Below, in pieces: positions 19,792 through 30,179 of a stretch of 64,000 nt of DNA. Positions within the stretch are counted from its first letter, which is position 1. Every line of letters begins with the position of its first letter. The position numbers were made by a program, and so were the translations under genes. Under the pieces are notes generated by a model. That model was given only the letters and a program-made list of their open reading frames with translations. It did no database searches and was not told the DNA's origin. Source of the DNA: Arenimonas soli (GTDB lineage: Bacteria; Pseudomonadota; Gammaproteobacteria; Xanthomonadales; Xanthomonadaceae); the NCBI RefSeq assembly GCF_014643775.1, contig NZ_BMKC01000001.1, forward strand, positions 868,001 to 932,000, in the 5' to 3' direction.

Positions 19792-19877
19792 GGCGGGCTC
19801 CATACGTGGGGGTAGGGAAGGAAGCCCGTATCATCCCGGTGGGACCCCGGGGGGTCAACGTCGGCCGCGGGCCGGGC

Positions 19878-19905
19878 GGAACTTTCCCGGGTCACGGATG
19901 TCCAT
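19878..19905 (+). promoter_or_regulatory. Candidate sigma-E promoter of the rpoE operon
   Basis: GGAACTTT at 19878-19885 matches the extracytoplasmic sigma-E -35 consensus GGAACTT. A -10-like TCCAT lies at 19901-19905, 16 bases after the GGAACTT core. Position, about 60 bases before the rpoE start, fits autoregulation. The -10 is only a partial match. Confidence 0.5.
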
Positions 19906-19941
19906 GTAGCGGCCCGGATGGCCGCAGGAGCAGCGGCCCGG

Positions 19942-20535
19942 ATGGGCGACAACGAACAGGACCTGGCCCTCGTCAAGCGTGTTCAGGCAGGCGAAAACGC
20001 GGCTTTCGACCTTCTGGTGCGCAAGTACCAGCACCGGATCGGCGCCGTCATCTATCGCTTCGTGCCCGACCACGCCGAGGTCCAGGACATTGCCCAGGAG
20101 GCCTTCATCCGCGCGTATCGCGCGATGGCGGGCTTCCGTGGCGACGCCCAGTTCTATACCTGGCTCTACCGGATCGCCGTGAATACCGCCAAGAACCACC
20201 TCGCCGCCGCCAAGCGCCGCCCGCCCACCGCCGACATCGCCGCGGAAGACGCCGAACACCACGCCAGCGCCGGCCGGCTGCACGACCACGACACCCCCGA
20301 GCACCAGCTGCTGCGCGGCGAAATCGAGCAGACCGTGACCGACACCGTCGCGGCGCTGCCCGAGGAACTGCGCCAGGCCATCACCCTGCGCGAGGTGGAC
20401 GGCCTGAGCTACGAAGAAATCGCTCAGCTGATGCAGTGCCCGATCGGCACCGTGCGATCCCGCATCTTCCGCGCCCGCGAGGCGATCGACGCCCGCTTGC
20501 GCCCCCTGATGGACACAGAGCGAGTCCGCCCATGA
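19942..20535 (+). CDS. rpoE: RNA polymerase sigma-E factor RpoE (AlgU-like)
   Basis: ECF sigma factor for the periplasmic stress response. 197 aa. Region 2 carries FDLLVRKYQHRIGAVIYRF and DIAQEAFIRAYRAM; region 4 carries LPEELRQAITLREVDGLSYE and IAQLMQCPIGTVRSRIFRAR, nearly identical to AlgU/RpoE. Start chosen at 19942 (MGDNEQDLALVKRVQ), which aligns with the family start; AGGAG lies at 19926-19930. An in-frame ATG at 19918 lacks a ribosome site. It heads a chain rpoE-rseA-rseB-rseC-degP joined by 4-8-base overlaps. Confidence 0.96.
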   Translation: MGDNEQDLALVKRVQAGENAAFDLLVRKYQHRIGAVIYRFVPDHAEVQDIAQEAFIRAYRAMAGFRGDAQFYTWLYRIAVNTAKNHLAAAKRRPPTADIAAEDAEHHASAGRLHDHDTPEHQLLRGEIEQTVTDTVAALPEELRQAITLREVDGLSYEEIAQLMQCPIGTVRSRIFRAREAIDARLRPLMDTERVRP

Positions 20536-21182
20536 GCCCGCCCGACCAGACACTGCTTGAAGACCTCTGCGCCTGGATCGACGGCGAACTGCCGCCCGAC
20601 CAGGCCCGCTTCCTCGAACGCCGCATCGCCAACGAACCGGCGCTGCGGGCGCAGGTCGAACGCTGGCAGCTGGCCTCGGCCAGCCTGCGTGGCCAGCCGC
20701 TGCGCCTGATGCCAGGCGACCTCGCCGACCGGGTGGCGGCAGCCGTGCGCGCCGAGCCGGCGCCGCGTTCGCGCCATCGCTGGTCCTGGGCCGCGGGCAT
20801 CGCGGCATCGGTGCTGGGCCTGGCGCTGCTGCCGGGCCTGGTCGGGCAGGGCGGCTCACCGGGCCTGCCGCCGGCGCCGGAGCTGGCGCGCAATGAAGCC
20901 AGCGTGCGGCCGCCGCTGCTGGACGTGCCGGCCACCCGTGTTTCCCCGGTGCCGCGCGAGGACATCCGCGAACTGGCCGCCGGCCTGGCCGGCGAGCCGT
21001 CCGCGCGTCCGTGGCCACGTTCGCCGCTGGGCCAGGACGACCGGGCGATGGAGGCCTACCTGGTGCGGCACAACGCGCTGATGGCGTCGGACGGCCTGGG
21101 CGGTTTCATGCCTTACGTGGACGTCGTCGCGCACGGGGAGCCGGGCGCCGTCGAGCAGGACAGCGAACAAGACCGCCAGTGA
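20532..21182 (+). CDS. rseA: Anti-sigma-E factor RseA/MucA-like
   Basis: Inner-membrane protein that holds RpoE until proteolysed. 216 aa. The N-terminal cytoplasmic sigma-binding domain begins LLEDLCAWIDGELPPDQARF. A single membrane helix lies at about 84-105 (SWAAGIAASVLGLALLPGLV). The periplasmic C-terminus ends with YLVRHNALMASDGLGGFMPY, the RseB/MucB-binding end conserved in MucA-type proteins. Starts with a four-base overlap of the rpoE stop. Confidence 0.92.
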   Translation: MSPPDQTLLEDLCAWIDGELPPDQARFLERRIANEPALRAQVERWQLASASLRGQPLRLMPGDLADRVAAAVRAEPAPRSRHRWSWAAGIAASVLGLALLPGLVGQGGSPGLPPAPELARNEASVRPPLLDVPATRVSPVPREDIRELAAGLAGEPSARPWPRSPLGQDDRAMEAYLVRHNALMASDGLGGFMPYVDVVAHGEPGAVEQDSEQDRQ

Positions 21183-22111
21183 AACGATTCCTGCTGACCG
21201 CCGCCCTGGTCCTGCTTGCGCCTGCGGCGCTGGCCGCCGCGGACGCGGCCAGCTGGCTGGCCCGGGTGGGGCCCGCGCTTCGCGGCCTGGACTACCAGGG
21301 CACCCTGGTGGTGGTGGCCGATGGCCGCGTGGACACGCTGCGGGTTTTCCACCGCGTCGACGGGGGCCGCGAGCGCGAGCGCCTGGTGGCGCTGAGCGGC
21401 CCGCCGCGCGAGGTGATCCGCGATGGCAGCCGGGTGATGTGCATCGGCACCGGTGATGCGCCGGTGGCCTACGACATGGGCCAGGCCGGACGCTGGAGCG
21501 AGGCCCTGGCGATTTCCGAAGCCGCCGGCCTGGCCGGCTACCGGGCCCGCCTGGGCGGGGCGGGCCGCGTGGCCGGACACGCCGTGCAGCGGGTGGAAGT
21601 GCTGGCCACCGATCCCTGGCGCTACGGCTATCGCCTTTGGCTGGAAACGCGCACCGGCCTGCCGCTGCGCGTGGACCTGCTCGACGGCCGCGGCCGGACC
21701 ATCGAACAGGTGGCCTTCACCGACATCAGCCTCGACCAGCGACCTTCCGACGCCGACCTGGCGCCGTCCGCGCCGGCCGAACTGGAGCAGGTGTCGGCCC
21801 TGCCTTCTCACGCCGGCGAACCGGCGGGCTGGGGCGTGCCGGCGCCGCCGGCCGGGTTCCGGCTGCGGGCGACGCGGCCACTGCCCGACGACGGGGTGCA
21901 TCTGCTTTACAGCGATGGGCTGGCCAGCGTTTCGGTCTACGTCGAACGCGTCGGCGGTGGCCTGCGCGGCGATGCCCGTCGCCAGCGTGGCGCCGTGCAT
22001 GCACGGTCGTTCTGGCTCGATGGCTGGCAGGTGCTGGCCATCGGCAAGGTGCCGGCGGCGACGGTGGACCGGTTCGCGCGCACCGTGCGGGCGGTGCCGG
22101 TCGATGGCTGA
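21179..22111 (+). CDS. rseB: RseB/MucB periplasmic regulator of sigma-E
   Basis: Periplasmic protein that binds RseA and shields it from protease until lipoprotein or LPS signals displace it. 310 aa with a GTG start overlapping the rseA stop (GTGA). Signal peptide MKRFLLTAALVLLAPAALAA. Two MucB/RseB domains: LDYQGTLVVVADGRVDTLRV opens the large LolA-like domain, and VHLLYSDGLASVSVYVE marks the small domain. Length is typical. Confidence 0.93.
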   Translation: MKRFLLTAALVLLAPAALAAADAASWLARVGPALRGLDYQGTLVVVADGRVDTLRVFHRVDGGRERERLVALSGPPREVIRDGSRVMCIGTGDAPVAYDMGQAGRWSEALAISEAAGLAGYRARLGGAGRVAGHAVQRVEVLATDPWRYGYRLWLETRTGLPLRVDLLDGRGRTIEQVAFTDISLDQRPSDADLAPSAPAELEQVSALPSHAGEPAGWGVPAPPAGFRLRATRPLPDDGVHLLYSDGLASVSVYVERVGGGLRGDARRQRGAVHARSFWLDGWQVLAIGKVPAATVDRFARTVRAVPVDG

Positions 22112-22556
22112 GCGCGACGCCGAAGTCATCGGCGCCCAGGGTCGGCGGCTGTCGCTGCGCCTGCTGGGCAGCGCCTGCGACGGCTGCGCCGGTGGCTGTG
22201 GCGGCCGCTGCAGCCTGTTTGCCGGCGCCGGCCGCGATGCGTTCGAACTCGACGTCGACGACAGCGCCGCGTTTGAACCGGGTCGGCGCCTGCGCCTGCG
22301 GCTGGACGACCAGGCCCTGCGCCGGGCGGCCTGGCGGGGCTATGGACGCGTGCTGCTGGGCCTGTTGGCCGGCGCCGTGGCCGGGCACCTGATTGGCCTG
22401 GCCTGGGGCCGCCATGGCGACCTGCTCACGCTTGCCGGCCTGCTGTCGGGAACTTTACTGGCGGCGCGCTTCTCCAAGCCGCGCCTGCCCGAGCCGGAAA
22501 TCCTGAGCCTTGGGGCCGAACCAAATTCCGATCCACGAGGGAAAACACAGCCATGA
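22104..22556 (+). CDS. rseC: RseC/MucC-like membrane protein
   Basis: 150 aa positive regulator/electron-transfer-linked family. Four cysteines C25-x2-C28-x3-C32-x3-C36 (ACDGCAGGCGGRC) form the conserved N-terminal cluster. Two membrane helices follow in about 80-120 (RVLLGLLAGAVAGHLIGLAW and LLTLAGLLSGTLLAARF). In relatives RseC takes part in reducing SoxR or in tuning sigma-E; here the operon position supports the second role. It overlaps rseB by eight bases and the degP start by four. Confidence 0.9.
   Translation: MAERDAEVIGAQGRRLSLRLLGSACDGCAGGCGGRCSLFAGAGRDAFELDVDDSAAFEPGRRLRLRLDDQALRRAAWRGYGRVLLGLLAGAVAGHLIGLAWGRHGDLLTLAGLLSGTLLAARFSKPRLPEPEILSLGAEPNSDPRGKTQP
22449..22477 (+). promoter_or_regulatory. 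Candidate sigma-E promoter for degP inside rseC
   Basis: GGAACTT at 22449-22455 (followed by T, as in the rpoE upstream box) and TCCAA at 22473-22477, a 17-base spacer, about 75 bases before the degP start. It lies inside the rseC coding region, so it would give extra degP expression under stress. Confidence 0.4.
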
Positions 22557-24043
22557 AAAATTCCATTCCCCGAAGCCTCCTGCTGGCCCTGGCGCTTGCC
22601 GCGGTATCACCGGGCCTGGTCGCGCAGACACGCGACGCGGCGCCGGCCGGGCAGGCGACGCTGGAAACCCCGGTGGTGAACCTCCCCGACTTCACCCGCC
22701 TGGTCGAAGCCGTCGGTCCGGCGGTGGTCAACATCGAAGCCAGCAGCGGTGGCAACGGCGGCCGGGAAGCCGCCGGCGCGCGCGGTGGCGCGGAGCCGAC
22801 GCCGGAGGACATGCCCGAGTTCTTCCGCCGCTTCTTCCGCCAGCCCGGCATGCCGGGCATGCCCGACCGCATCCCGCGCGGCGGCACCTCGCAGGGCAGC
22901 GGCTTCATCATTTCCAGCGATGGTTACGTGCTGACCAACCACCACGTCGTCGCCGGCGCCGACCGCATCATCGTGCGCCTGAGCGACCGCAACGAACTCG
23001 AGGCCGAGCTGGTCGGCTCCGACCCGCTGTCCGACGTCGCGCTGCTCAAGGTCGAAGGCCGGGGCCTGCCGGTGCTCAAGACCGGCGACTCGCGCAATCT
23101 CAAGGCCGGCCAGTGGGTGCTGGCGATCGGCTCGCCCTTCGGCTTCGAACATTCGGTCACCGCCGGCATCGTCAGCGGCGTCGGCCGCCGTTCGCTCGAC
23201 CCGAGCCAGCAATACGTGCCCTTCATCCAGACCGACGTGGCGATCAACCGCGGCAATTCGGGCGGCCCGCTGCTCAATACCCGCGGCGAAGTGGTGGGCA
23301 TCAACTCGCAGATATTCTCCAATTCCGGCGGCTACATGGGCGTGAGCTTCGCGATACCGATCGAAGTGGCCATGAACGCGGTGCGCCAGCTGCGCGAAAC
23401 CGGCACGGTCACCCGCGGCCAGCTCGGCGTGCGCATCCAGGACGTAGATCGCGAGCGCCTGGCCGAACTCGGCCTGGACCGTCCGACCGGCGCTTTCGTC
23501 GACTCGGTCGAAAACGGCAGCGCCGCCGACAAGGCCGGCATCCGCCCCGGCGACGTGATCACCCGCTTCAACGGCCGCGAGGTGCTGCGTTCGTCCTCGC
23601 TGCCGCCGATGGTCGGCGCGCTGCCGCCGGGTAGCCGCGCCACGGTGACGGTGATGCGCGAAGGCAAGGCCCGGGAACTTGTGGTCACCCTGTCGGCGCT
23701 GGACGTGGCCTCGGTGAACCCGACGGGCCCCGCCGGCCGCCCGGCGGCCCCGGAGGCGGCCACCAACCCGCTGGGCCTGGAAGTCGAGGCCCTGGACGCC
23801 GCGGCCCGCTCGGCCATGGGCCTGGGCGCGGGCGAGGGGGTGCTGGTGTCCCGGGTGACCGGTCTGGCGGCCCGCCAGGCCGGGCTGGCCCCGGGCGACG
23901 TCATCCTGCGCGTTGGCCAGGACGAGGTCGGCTCGGTGGCCGAGTTCGAGGCCGCCACCGGCGGCATGAAGTCGGGCGACGAGGTCCGCCTGCTGGTCCG
24001 CAACGCCCGCAGCACGGGGTTCGTCAGCTTCGTGCTGCGCTGA
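22553..24043 (+). CDS. degP: DegP/MucD-type periplasmic serine protease
   Basis: 496 aa protease-chaperone that degrades misfolded envelope proteins. Signal peptide ends near SPGLVAQ (about residue 25). Trypsin-like domain with His131 (TNHHVV), Asp161 (DPLSDVALLKV) and Ser236 (NRGNSGGPL). Two PDZ domains: about 270-360 (GQLGVRIQDVD) and about 395-490 (GVLVSRVTGLAARQAGLAPG). Gly/Arg-rich loop near 60-80 corresponds to the LA loop. Last gene of the rpoE operon; a GC-rich hairpin follows. Confidence 0.96.
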   Translation: MKNSIPRSLLLALALAAVSPGLVAQTRDAAPAGQATLETPVVNLPDFTRLVEAVGPAVVNIEASSGGNGGREAAGARGGAEPTPEDMPEFFRRFFRQPGMPGMPDRIPRGGTSQGSGFIISSDGYVLTNHHVVAGADRIIVRLSDRNELEAELVGSDPLSDVALLKVEGRGLPVLKTGDSRNLKAGQWVLAIGSPFGFEHSVTAGIVSGVGRRSLDPSQQYVPFIQTDVAINRGNSGGPLLNTRGEVVGINSQIFSNSGGYMGVSFAIPIEVAMNAVRQLRETGTVTRGQLGVRIQDVDRERLAELGLDRPTGAFVDSVENGSAADKAGIRPGDVITRFNGREVLRSSSLPPMVGALPPGSRATVTVMREGKARELVVTLSALDVASVNPTGPAGRPAAPEAATNPLGLEVEALDAAARSAMGLGAGEGVLVSRVTGLAARQAGLAPGDVILRVGQDEVGSVAEFEAATGGMKSGDEVRLLVRNARSTGFVSFVLR

Positions 24044-24055
24044 ACCCCTGGCGTG

Positions 24056-24086
24056 CCCCGGCCGGCCCGTGCGGGCCGGGCCGGGG
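24056..24086 (+). terminator. GC-rich hairpin after degP
   Basis: Arms 24056-24069 and 24072-24086 pair over 14 positions with one bulged G and a two-base loop. No T-run follows, so it may be a weak or Rho-assisted terminator, or an RNA-end stabiliser. Confidence 0.45.
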
Positions 24087-24090
24087 TCGC

Positions 24091-24101
24091 TGTGCGATAA
24101 T
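24091..24101 (+). promoter_or_regulatory. Candidate extended -10 promoter for lepA
   Basis: TGTGCGATAAT: GATAAT (24096-24101) is five of six to consensus, immediately after the degP hairpin and 42 bases before the lepA start. No good -35. Confidence 0.4.
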
Positions 24102-24142
24102 GGCCCGTTTATGGCCACGTACCGGTAATCCGACCGCCCCGC

Positions 24143-25936
<1,794 letters not shown>

Positions 25937-25965
25937 GCGGCCCCCGCCGCGAGGAAGCCACACGC

Positions 25966-26784
25966 GTGAAAATCGACCTTGCCCTGATCCTGACGTCCCT
26001 GGCGGCCCTTACCGGACTCGTCTGGCTTCTCGACCGCCTGCTGTTCGCGCCCAAGCGCCGCCTGATGCAGGCCGAGGGCGAGGAAGTGCACGAGCCGGTG
26101 GTGGTCGACTACGCCCGCCAGCTGTTCCCGATCATCTTCATCGTGCTGGTGCTGCGCAGCTTCCTGGCCGAACCCTTCCGCATCCCGTCCAGTTCGATGA
26201 TGCCGACCCTGCTGGTCGGCGACTTCATCCTGGTCAACAAGTTCGCCTACGGCATCCGGCTGCCGGTGCTCAACACCAAGATCATCGACGTCGGCGCGCC
26301 CGAGCGCGGCGACGTGGTGGTGTTCCGCTACCCGGGCATGGGGCCGGACGACCCCAACGCCGGCGCCGACTACATCAAGCGCATCGTTGGCCTGCCGGGC
26401 GACCAGATCACGTTTCGCGACCAGACGCTGCTGGTCAACGGTCAGCCCGTGCCCAAGCAGGCCGCCGGTGTCTACGTGGGGTCCGGCCAGGGCCGCGCCA
26501 TGACCGGCGCCACCCGCTTCGAAGTGGACCTCGATGGCCGGCTGCACGCCACCCTGGAAACCAGCCCCTTCTCCAGCCCGCGCGCCGAAGGCGTATGGGA
26601 AGTGCCGGCCGGGCACTATTTCGCCATGGGCGACAACCGGGACCGCAGCGAGGACAGCCGCTACTGGGGTTTCGTCCCGGAGAAGAACCTGGTGGGCAAG
26701 GCGTTCACCATCTGGCTCAACTGCGAGGGCTGGTTCTGCTCCGGGGCGTTTGACTACACCCGGATTGGCGATACCATCCGCTGA
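25966..26784 (+). CDS. lepB: Signal peptidase I
   Basis: Inner-membrane protease that removes Sec and Tat signal peptides. 272 aa with a GTG start preceded by GAGGAAG. Two N-terminal helices (about 5-22 and 54-66). Catalytic Ser77 in IPSSSMMPTLLVGD and general-base Lys138 in DYIKRIVGLPGD; MGDNRDRSEDSRYWG is box E. All four family boxes intact. Transcribed with lepA and the DUF4845 gene. Confidence 0.97.
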   Translation: MKIDLALILTSLAALTGLVWLLDRLLFAPKRRLMQAEGEEVHEPVVVDYARQLFPIIFIVLVLRSFLAEPFRIPSSSMMPTLLVGDFILVNKFAYGIRLPVLNTKIIDVGAPERGDVVVFRYPGMGPDDPNAGADYIKRIVGLPGDQITFRDQTLLVNGQPVPKQAAGVYVGSGQGRAMTGATRFEVDLDGRLHATLETSPFSSPRAEGVWEVPAGHYFAMGDNRDRSEDSRYWGFVPEKNLVGKAFTIWLNCEGWFCSGAFDYTRIGDTIR

Positions 26785-26810
26785 AAGGGGCGATCCCCGG
26801 GGGAGTGGAC

Positions 26811-27191
26811 ATGGTTAGCAAGCCGCGTGGCATGACGTTGATGAGTTTCCTGATGGTCCTGGTGGTGGTCGGTTTCTTCGCCCTGATCATCATGAAGCTG
26901 TTCCCGATGTACAGCGAGTACCTCAACCTCAAGGGGGTGATGGAAGAGTTCGCGGCGCAGCCGAACTCCGGGTCCACGCCACCTGCGACGATCTTCCGTG
27001 ACCTCGAGCGCCGTCTTGACATCGCCTATGTCAATTCGGTGAAGAAGGAGCACGTCAAGGTCTTCCGCGAAGGTGGCGTTGCCAAGCTCAACATCGCCTA
27101 CGAAGTGCGCGTGCCGCTGTTCGGAAACCTCGACGTGGTTGGCAAGTTCGACAACACCGTCGACCTGACCGGCCGTCCTGCGAGTGACTGA
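26811..27191 (+). CDS. DUF4845 single-pass membrane protein
   Basis: 126 aa. N-terminal helix at about 9-27 ([19 protein letters not shown]) resembles a pilin-like or type-II-secretion pseudopilin start, followed by a short extracytoplasmic domain ([20 protein letters not shown]). DUF4845 proteins sit between lepB and rnc in many gammaproteobacteria; function unknown. GGGAG (26801-26805) supports ATG 26811 over the upstream GTG 26805. Overlaps rnc by eight bases. Confidence 0.88.
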   Translation: MVSKPRGMTLMSFLMVLVVVGFFALIIMKLFPMYSEYLNLKGVMEEFAAQPNSGSTPPATIFRDLERRLDIAYVNSVKKEHVKVFREGGVAKLNIAYEVRVPLFGNLDVVGKFDNTVDLTGRPASD

Positions 27192-27840
27192 CCCGATCAC
27201 CCATCGATTCAGATCACCCGAACTGCTGCAACAGGCCCTCCGGCACCGCAGCGCCGGATCGCCGCACAATGAACGCCTTGAATTCCTCGGCGACGCCCTG
27301 GTCAACCTGGTCGTCGCCGAGGCGCTTTACGAGCGCTGGCCCAAGGCCGACGAAGGCACCCTGACCCGCGCCCGCGCGAGCCTGGTCCGCGAATCCTCGC
27401 TGGCCGAACTGGCGCGGCGGCTGGAGCTGGGCGACCGGCTCGAGCTGGGTCCCGGCGAAATGAAGAGCGGTGGCCATCGCCGCGACTCGATCCTGGCCGA
27501 TGCCGTCGAGGCGATCATCGGCGCCGTGCATCTTGATGCCGGCTTCGAGGCCTGTCGCGAGATGGTGCTGGGCTGGTTCGATGCGTCGCTGGACGAACTG
27601 CCCACCGGCAAGGCGGAAAAGGACCCCAAGACCCGCCTGCAGGAATGGCTTCAGGGTCGCCAGCTGCCGCGTCCGACCTATCGTCTGGTCGAAACCACCG
27701 GCGACGACCACGCCCGCGTGTTCCACGTCGCCTGCGAAACCACCGATCCCCCGCTCGAGGAGCAGGCCCAGGCCAGCTCCCTGCGCGCCGCCGAACAACT
27801 CGCCGCCGAACGCGTGCTGGCGACGCTGGAGAAGAAGTGA
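27184..27840 (+). CDS. rnc: Ribonuclease III
   Basis: Cuts double-stranded RNA in rRNA and mRNA maturation. 218 aa, GTG start inside the DUF4845 gene. Signature [12 protein letters not shown] at 29-40; second catalytic cluster [19 protein letters not shown]-terminal dsRNA-binding domain from about 145 ([19 protein letters not shown]). Coupled to era through GTGA. Confidence 0.97.
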   Translation: MTDPITHRFRSPELLQQALRHRSAGSPHNERLEFLGDALVNLVVAEALYERWPKADEGTLTRARASLVRESSLAELARRLELGDRLELGPGEMKSGGHRRDSILADAVEAIIGAVHLDAGFEACREMVLGWFDASLDELPTGKAEKDPKTRLQEWLQGRQLPRPTYRLVETTGDDHARVFHVACETTDPPLEEQAQASSLRAAEQLAAERVLATLEKK

Positions 27841-28748
27841 ATCCCCCCGAGTCCCCGCAGACCGCCTACCGCGCCGGCACCGTCGCCGTGCTGGGCCGCC
27901 CCAACGTCGGCAAGTCCACCCTGGTCAATGCCCTGGTGGGGGCCAAGGTCAGCATCGTTTCGCCGCGGCCGCAGACCACCCGCCACCGCCTGTTGGGCAT
28001 CGCCAGTTTTGACAACGGCCAGCTGCTGCTGGTGGATACGCCGGGCATCCACCGCGAGCAGAAGCGGGCGATGAACCGCATGATGAACCGTGCTGCGCGC
28101 GGCGCCGTCGAAGGGGTGGACGCCGCCGCGCTGGTGATCGAGGCCGGACGCTGGACCGAAGAAGACGCCCTGGCCTACGGCGCCCTGCACGCCGCCGGCG
28201 TGCCGGTGGTGCTGGTGGTCAACAAGGTCGACAAGATGCCGGACAAGACGGCCCTGCTGCCCTTCATCGCCGAAGTCACCCGCGAACGCGTGTTCGCCTC
28301 GGTGCAGCTGGTGTCGGCGCTCAAGTCCAAGGGCCTCGATGTCCTGGTCAAGGACCTGCTTTTCCTGATGCCGGAATCGGCGCCGATCTACGGCGAAGAC
28401 GAGATCACCGACCGGAGCGAACGTTTCCTGGCCGGCGAACTGGTGCGCGAACAGCTGATGCTGCGCCTGGGCGAGGAGTTGCCTTATTCGACCACCGTCG
28501 AGATCGAGCGTTTCGAGGAAGACGGCGAGATGCTGCGCATCGCCGCCATCGTCTGGGTCGAACGCGAAGGCCAGAAGCCCATCGTCATCGGCAAGGGCGG
28601 CGAGCGCATGAAGGCCATCAGCACCGGCGCCCGCATCGGCATGGAGCGCCTATTCGGCCGCAAGGTCTTCCTGGAAACCTGGTGCCGAGTGCGCGAGGGC
28701 TGGTCGGACGACGAGGCCGCGCTGCGGCGCTTTGGTTATTCGGACTGA
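27837..28748 (+). CDS. era: GTPase Era
   Basis: Binds the 3' end of 16S rRNA and helps 30S assembly. 303 aa. GTG start at 27837 overlaps the rnc stop by four bases. Walker [10 protein letters not shown] at 20-28, G3 DTPGIH, G4 NKVDK. C-terminal KH domain with [20 protein letters not shown]. The open frame continues upstream opposite no start with family similarity, so the GTG is preferred. Confidence 0.97.
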   Translation: MNPPESPQTAYRAGTVAVLGRPNVGKSTLVNALVGAKVSIVSPRPQTTRHRLLGIASFDNGQLLLVDTPGIHREQKRAMNRMMNRAARGAVEGVDAAALVIEAGRWTEEDALAYGALHAAGVPVVLVVNKVDKMPDKTALLPFIAEVTRERVFASVQLVSALKSKGLDVLVKDLLFLMPESAPIYGEDEITDRSERFLAGELVREQLMLRLGEELPYSTTVEIERFEEDGEMLRIAAIVWVEREGQKPIVIGKGGERMKAISTGARIGMERLFGRKVFLETWCRVREGWSDDEAALRRFGYSD

Positions 28749-28751
28749 CCC

Positions 28752-29465
28752 ATGCGCGTGCTCGCGCAGCCGGCCTTCGTGCTGCATGCGCGCCCCTGGC
28801 GCGAAACCAGCCTGATCGTTGAACTGCTGACCCGCGACCACGGCCGGGTCGGCGTGGTCGCGCGCGGCGTGCAGGGCGCCAAGCGGCACCCGCTGCGCGC
28901 AGCCCTGCAGCCCCTGCAATGCCTGCGCGCCGATTTCCTGCCGCGCGGCGAGCTGGCGCGTCTGCTGCAGGCCGAAGCCGTCGACGCGGCGCCGCGCCTG
29001 GCCGGCGACGCGCTGATGGCGGCGTTCTACGTCAACGAGCTGGTTCTGCGGCTGTTGCCGCGCAACGACCCGGCGCCGGAACTGTTCGAGCGTTACGGCG
29101 AGCTGCGCTCGCGGCTTGGCGACGAGGCGGGGCCGGCCTGGCAGCTGCGGCGCTTCGAGCGCGACCTGCTAGAGCTCCTGGGCTACGGCCTGTCCTTCGA
29201 AGAGGGCGAAGACGGCGAGCCGCTCGACCCGGCCGCCCGCTACCTGCTCGACGCCGAGCGTGGCGCACTGCGCGACCGCAGCCACGCGCCGGGCTCCACG
29301 TCCGGGGCGGCCCTGCTGGCGCTGGCCCAGGACCGGCAGCCCCCGCCGGACCAGCTGCAGGAACTGCGCGGCGCCCTGCGCGGCGTACTGGCCGCGCACC
29401 TGGGGCCGACCGGGCTCAAGTCCTGGGGCCTGCTGTCGGAACTGGCGCGACTGGGCCGCGACTAG
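28752..29465 (+). CDS. recO: DNA repair protein RecO
   Basis: Recombination mediator that with RecR loads RecA on SSB-coated DNA. 237 aa. N-terminal OB fold (AFVLHARPWRETSLIVELLT) and helical C-terminal domain. The last codons, G-R-D then TAG, are the first unit of a 12-base tandem array (29453-29500) whose later units read G-R-D-Q and G-R-E-Q in the same frame, so the present stop looks like a Gln-to-stop change. Confidence 0.94.
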   Translation: MRVLAQPAFVLHARPWRETSLIVELLTRDHGRVGVVARGVQGAKRHPLRAALQPLQCLRADFLPRGELARLLQAEAVDAAPRLAGDALMAAFYVNELVLRLLPRNDPAPELFERYGELRSRLGDEAGPAWQLRRFERDLLELLGYGLSFEEGEDGEPLDPAARYLLDAERGALRDRSHAPGSTSGAALLALAQDRQPPPDQLQELRGALRGVLAAHLGPTGLKSWGLLSELARLGRD

Positions 29466-29500
29466 GGCCGCGACCAGGGCCGCGAACAGGGCCGCGAACA
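29453..29500 (+). repeat. Four tandem 12-base units spanning the recO stop
   Basis: Units GGGCCGCGACTA, GGGCCGCGACCA and GGGCCGCGAACA twice, followed by a partial fifth. The TAG stop of recO falls at the end of unit one, where the other units have CAG. Confidence 0.95.
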
Positions 29501-29507
29501 GGGCCGG

Positions 29508-30179
29508 TCAGGCGCCGGCAAGCAGGCGCGCCGAACAGGCATCGAACCGCTGCAGGGCGACGGCATCGTCCGGTGCCGCATGCAGGGCGCCTACGGCGGC
29601 CAGCAGGGGCAGGGCGCCGACAAACCCGCAGCCGGCCTTGAGCCGGTGCAGCTGCGCGCGGGCCGCGGCCTGGTCGCCCGCGCGGCAGGCGGCCAGCACC
29701 TGTCGGCGCTGTTCGGGCAGTTCGTCCAGGAACAGCTGGCGCAAGGTATGCAGCGCCGCCGCCTGGCCGGCCACCGCGGCCAGTCCCGCGGCATCATCCC
29801 AGGGCGGCAGCAGCCCGGCCGGCAATACGGCCGCCACCGCGGTTCGCAGATCGGCCAGGGCCAGGGGCTTGGCCAGCACGCGCAGGAATCCGTCCACGGC
29901 GGCATCCGGGTCGGCGCTCAGCGCCAGGGCCGGCGTCGCCAATCCGGCCGCCCGCAGCCGGGCCAGCAACGCATCGCCGCGACCATCGGGCAACTGCAGG
30001 TCGAACAGCCAGAGCGCGTGCCCGCCGCCGGCCGCCAGGTCGGCCGCTTCGGTGACGCTGGCGGCGTGGTCTACCCGCGCCGGGAGCGATTCAAGCCCGG
30101 CCCGCAGCGCGGCCGCGCTGGTGGGGTCGTCTTCGAGCAGCAGCAGGTGCGGGATCAAAGGCACTATGCTGGCAAGCAT
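29508..30179 (-). CDS. Response regulator receiver plus Hpt phosphotransfer protein
   Basis: 223 aa phosphorelay protein without a DNA-binding output domain. Receiver domain about 10-120: acidic pocket E16-D17-D18, phospho-acceptor Asp60 (WLFDLQLPDG), Ser89 (ALSAD) and Lys104 (VLAKPL). Hpt domain about 130-223 with phospho-His178 in LHRLKAGCGFVGA. The order REC-Hpt suggests it accepts phosphate from a hybrid kinase and passes it on; the partner kinase is not in the window. ATG 30179 chosen; a GTG at 30164 (before PLIPHLLLLEDD) is also possible. Its ATG overlaps that of the divergent ydbH-like gene. Confidence 0.8.
   Translation of the reverse strand: MLASIVPLIPHLLLLEDDPTSAAALRAGLESLPARVDHAASVTEAADLAAGGGHALWLFDLQLPDGRGDALLARLRAAGLATPALALSADPDAAVDGFLRVLAKPLALADLRTAVAAVLPAGLLPPWDDAAGLAAVAGQAAALHTLRQLFLDELPEQRRQVLAACRAGDQAAARAQLHRLKAGCGFVGALPLLAAVGALHAAPDDAVALQRFDACSARLLAGA

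Noticed and set aside
17180-19858. Open frame of 892 codons on the minus strand
   Set aside because: It is an alternative frame through the beta-oxidation gene and the repeat island, very rich in Arg, Gly and Pro with no domain; the FadB-like frame is the real one.
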